A stretch of 50,375 nucleotides of DNA from Acanthaster planci (lineage: Eukaryota; Echinodermata; Asteroidea; Valvatida; Acanthasteridae). The stretch covers positions 444,131 through 494,505 of the forward strand of contig NW_019091620.1 in the NCBI RefSeq assembly GCF_001949145.1. The letters are read 5' to 3'. The position numbers and the translations under genes are program-made. Under the pieces are notes generated by a model, which was given only the letters and a program-made list of their open reading frames with translations, searched no databases and was not told where the DNA came from. Within the stretch, counting starts at the first letter, position 1. Every line of letters starts with the position of its first letter. Below are positions 48,505 through 50,375 of the stretch, one piece after another.

Positions 48505-48730
48505 TATAGGGGGCGCCTCCACTGTTTTCTATCATTTCCGTCCCCGGTACTTGGATAGTAGTCGTGTCGTGCATCGCGTCGCCTGAAGCACGACGCGACG
48601 CACAACACGACGCACGACGCGACACGTCGTGTTCTCAAGTTGCCCTTTGCTTCATGGTGTTTACAAAGGGCGCCTTTGCTGTTCTCTTTCATCTTACTTC
48701 CCCTGGCCCGTGCTTGCACAGTACATGCCA
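48505..48730 (+). repeat. GTCGC core with direct copies of the 50-kb element arm on both sides
   Basis: Left flank GTTTATAGGGGGCGCCTCCA and right flank GTGTTTACAAAGGGCGCCTTTG are both versions of the arm at 50155 (TGTTTATAGAGGGCGC). They are in the same orientation, with a GAAGCACGACGCGACGCAC-type core between them. An arm and core have been rearranged here relative to 49650-50375. Confidence 0.7.
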
Positions 48731-48930
48731 TAGGTACCAGGCCTTAATTCTGTTGTTCTTTTTCGTGGATTCTTTCTAACTTTGTGTTTTCATTTTTTTA
48801 GATCAAATGTAATCAGAAAGAGCTTCGCGACTAATTAGCATTATTTTCTTCAGGAAATATATAACATTAACGTCAGCCACAACAATGTTTTGGCTTTTCC
48901 TGATCTAATTCTGAATTTTCTAATAATTAT

Positions 48931-49400
48931 TGTAAATCCATTCTAAGATACAATACATCAATAATTATTATGTGCCTGCAAAAATGCAACATGCAGATCT
49001 GATGAGAAATTAAGCGCGAGGCCAAACAGAGAGGAAGAAAAGACACCGTCACAGTGGTAGTAGGATCTACAGTGTTTTATTAAGAAACACGCCGGCGGAC
49101 TAATATCATCGAAAGTGTGGTGCTGATGAAGTTAACAAGGAAGACTAAACTGAAGGAAGACGGAAGACTGAATATTCTGAGGGTAATAATATAGTGCAGG
49201 CTGGATGGTAACTACCTAAGCCCGTGGTCAAACGTGTGGTCGTACAACTGTAGACAAATTGTTTGGAGGAGTGGGAGAACTACTTGGAAACCGCTGGCAT
49301 TGACCACAGAGAAATATTTATAAGGTGACAAATCTACCACAAATGGGAACTTCATCAACGGTCTTAAAAAGAAATTGGACGGATATTCGAACAAGGATCA
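48931..49400. other. No gene recognised
   Basis: Sequence between two foldback elements, with no domain or repeat that I can support. Confidence 0.4.
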
Positions 49401-49401
49401 G

Positions 49402-50375
49402 CCGGGTAAATTAAAAAGTGACGAATTCTGGGCTTACACTTGTTATGTGAGAGCACCTACATAGGCAGATTTTCTTATTGTTCGTTTTCATTTTTTTCAA
49501 TAAAATATCACAAAAACTAATTCAATTTGATGAATGAATGAAACAACCCCCCTAAAAAAAATCAACTCCTGCGGCTCATGTCATGTATTTTGCAAGCGCG
49601 ATGGACGGAAATGAGAGAAAACAAAAGAAACCATTGGCTGGAAAATTAAGGAGTGACGAATTCCGAGCTTGCGGTTTCTACTTATTTTGAGAAAGAAGTT
49701 CCTGCATATTCGGAATTTCTTTTCCTCTTTTATCATTTTTTCAATAAAATATGACAGAAATTAATCCCAATTAATGAATCGATGAGTTAAAAACAATGAA
49801 AAATCAACATCAAAGAGCGAATTGCATGTACTTTGCAAGAAAAGTTAACAGAAATGAAAGAAACAGTAAGGGCGCCCTCTATAAACACCACAAAGTAAAG
49901 GGCGACAGCACACGACGCGTCGCGTCGTGCCGTCGCCCGTCGCGTCGTGCTGTCTCAGGTATTTCCCATGTTTCATTTTTTCCGCCTAAACGTCACCCCT
50001 TCCGTCGCCCGTCGCGTCGTGCCGTCGTGCGACGCGTCGTACGTCTTGTCGTGCATCGCGTCGCCTTTTACGTCACCTGAAGCACGACGCGACACACGAC
50101 GCGACGCACGACACGACGCACGACGCGACGCGTGCTGTCGCCCTTTGCTTCATGGTGTTTATAGAGGGCGCTTTTACTGTTTTCTTTCATTTCTGTCCCC
50201 CGTGCTTGCAAAGTACATGCTATTTACTCTTTGATGTTGATTTGTTCTTGTTTTTATTTCATCCATTCCTCGATTAGGATTAATTTCTGTCATGTTTTAT
50301 TAAGAAAAAGAAAAAAGAGCAAAAAGGAAATCGGCATATGTAGGAACTGCTCTCTCATAATAAGTGGAAGCCCAG
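49402..50375. mobile_element. Foldback element with duplicated left arm and GTCGC core, running off the window
   Basis: Two tandem arm copies of about 235 bp lie at 49402-49636 and 49637-49910 (shared: AAATTAA-x-AGTGACGAATTC, TTCAATAAAATAT, ATGTA-TTTGCAAG, AGAAA). The right arm, 50132-50375, is the inverted copy, from GTGCTGTCGCCCTTTG outward to the window edge. Its last bases (GGAAGCCCAG) are still inside the repeat. The core 49908-50131 is almost pure GTCGC/GACGC units. No transposase is visible; the far end lies beyond the window. Confidence 0.8.

Larger units (their letters stand above)
47586..48930. mobile_element. 1.35-kb element with 160-170 bp inverted ends
   Basis: The left arm (47586-47757) and the right arm (48772-48930) are inverted copies. 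Landmarks are AATAATTATTAGAAA at the outer end, AGCAGGAAAAGC, GTTGTGGCT, TATTTCCTG, CTCTTTCT-ATTACATTTGAT and AAACACAAAGTTAGAAAG at the inner end. The interior holds a second hairpin (47795-47992), unique DNA and a small GTCGC core (48560-48640). No transposase frame is present, so it is non-autonomous. Confidence 0.7.

Noticed and set aside
1-50375. CRISPR array, bacterial operon or phage structure
   Set aside because: No regularly spaced direct repeats with unique spacers, no long back-to-back genes and no ribosome-binding sites. The window is animal genomic DNA.

Overview
The window is animal nuclear DNA, not bacterial. It is AT-rich, almost all non-coding, with short exons bounded by GT/AG splice sites and remnants of several kinds of transposon. 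A metazoan cytochrome P450 fragment, a Ty3/gypsy 3' fragment, a tRNA-Leu(CAA) primer-binding site and the palindromic octamer TAGGCCTA (eight copies) suggest a marine invertebrate. An echinoderm, hemichordate or lancelet-like deuterostome would fit, but that placement rests on my recollection of repeat style and is weak. There is one 221-base assembly gap (34885-35105) and one isolated N (4833).

The main gene is on the minus strand between 20685 and 16705. I could build it from four exons whose reading phases all agree: a signal-peptide exon, an exon with two canonical EF-hands, and two exons forming a six-cysteine domain with a basic tail. The predicted product is a secreted protein of 229 residues. 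About 1.2 kb further on (15235-15491) lies a second, single-exon version of the Cys domain. It has the same entry phase and the same cysteine spacing, but no internal intron and a different tail. It could be an alternative last exon or the remains of a tandem duplication. I do not recognise the Cys domain.

Left part (1-12.6 kb): three copies of a dispersed repeat (173-780, 7513-7820 inverted, 8893-9190); a decayed Ty3/gypsy 3' end (3431-4154) with a probable LTR after it; two related CpG-rich GTCGC elements (5446-5690, 7022-7410); an LTR with primer-binding site on the minus strand (10450-11059) next to degenerate 180-bp tandem repeats; and a frameshifted P450 fragment (11785-12028).

Middle (20.7-44 kb): mostly nothing I can identify. 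The exceptions are a 227-bp inverted-repeat element with a nested hairpin (28770-28996) and a decayed 1.7-kb copy of a multicopy invertebrate protein family (31573-33285, with a possible C-terminal piece at 34250-34500).

Right end (44.4-50.4 kb): a cluster of foldback elements with long inverted-repeat arms, most of them surrounding the same CpG-rich GTCGCGTCGTGC-type core also seen near 5-7 kb. One element runs off the end of the window. This shared core inside otherwise different foldback arms is the most unusual structural feature of the window.
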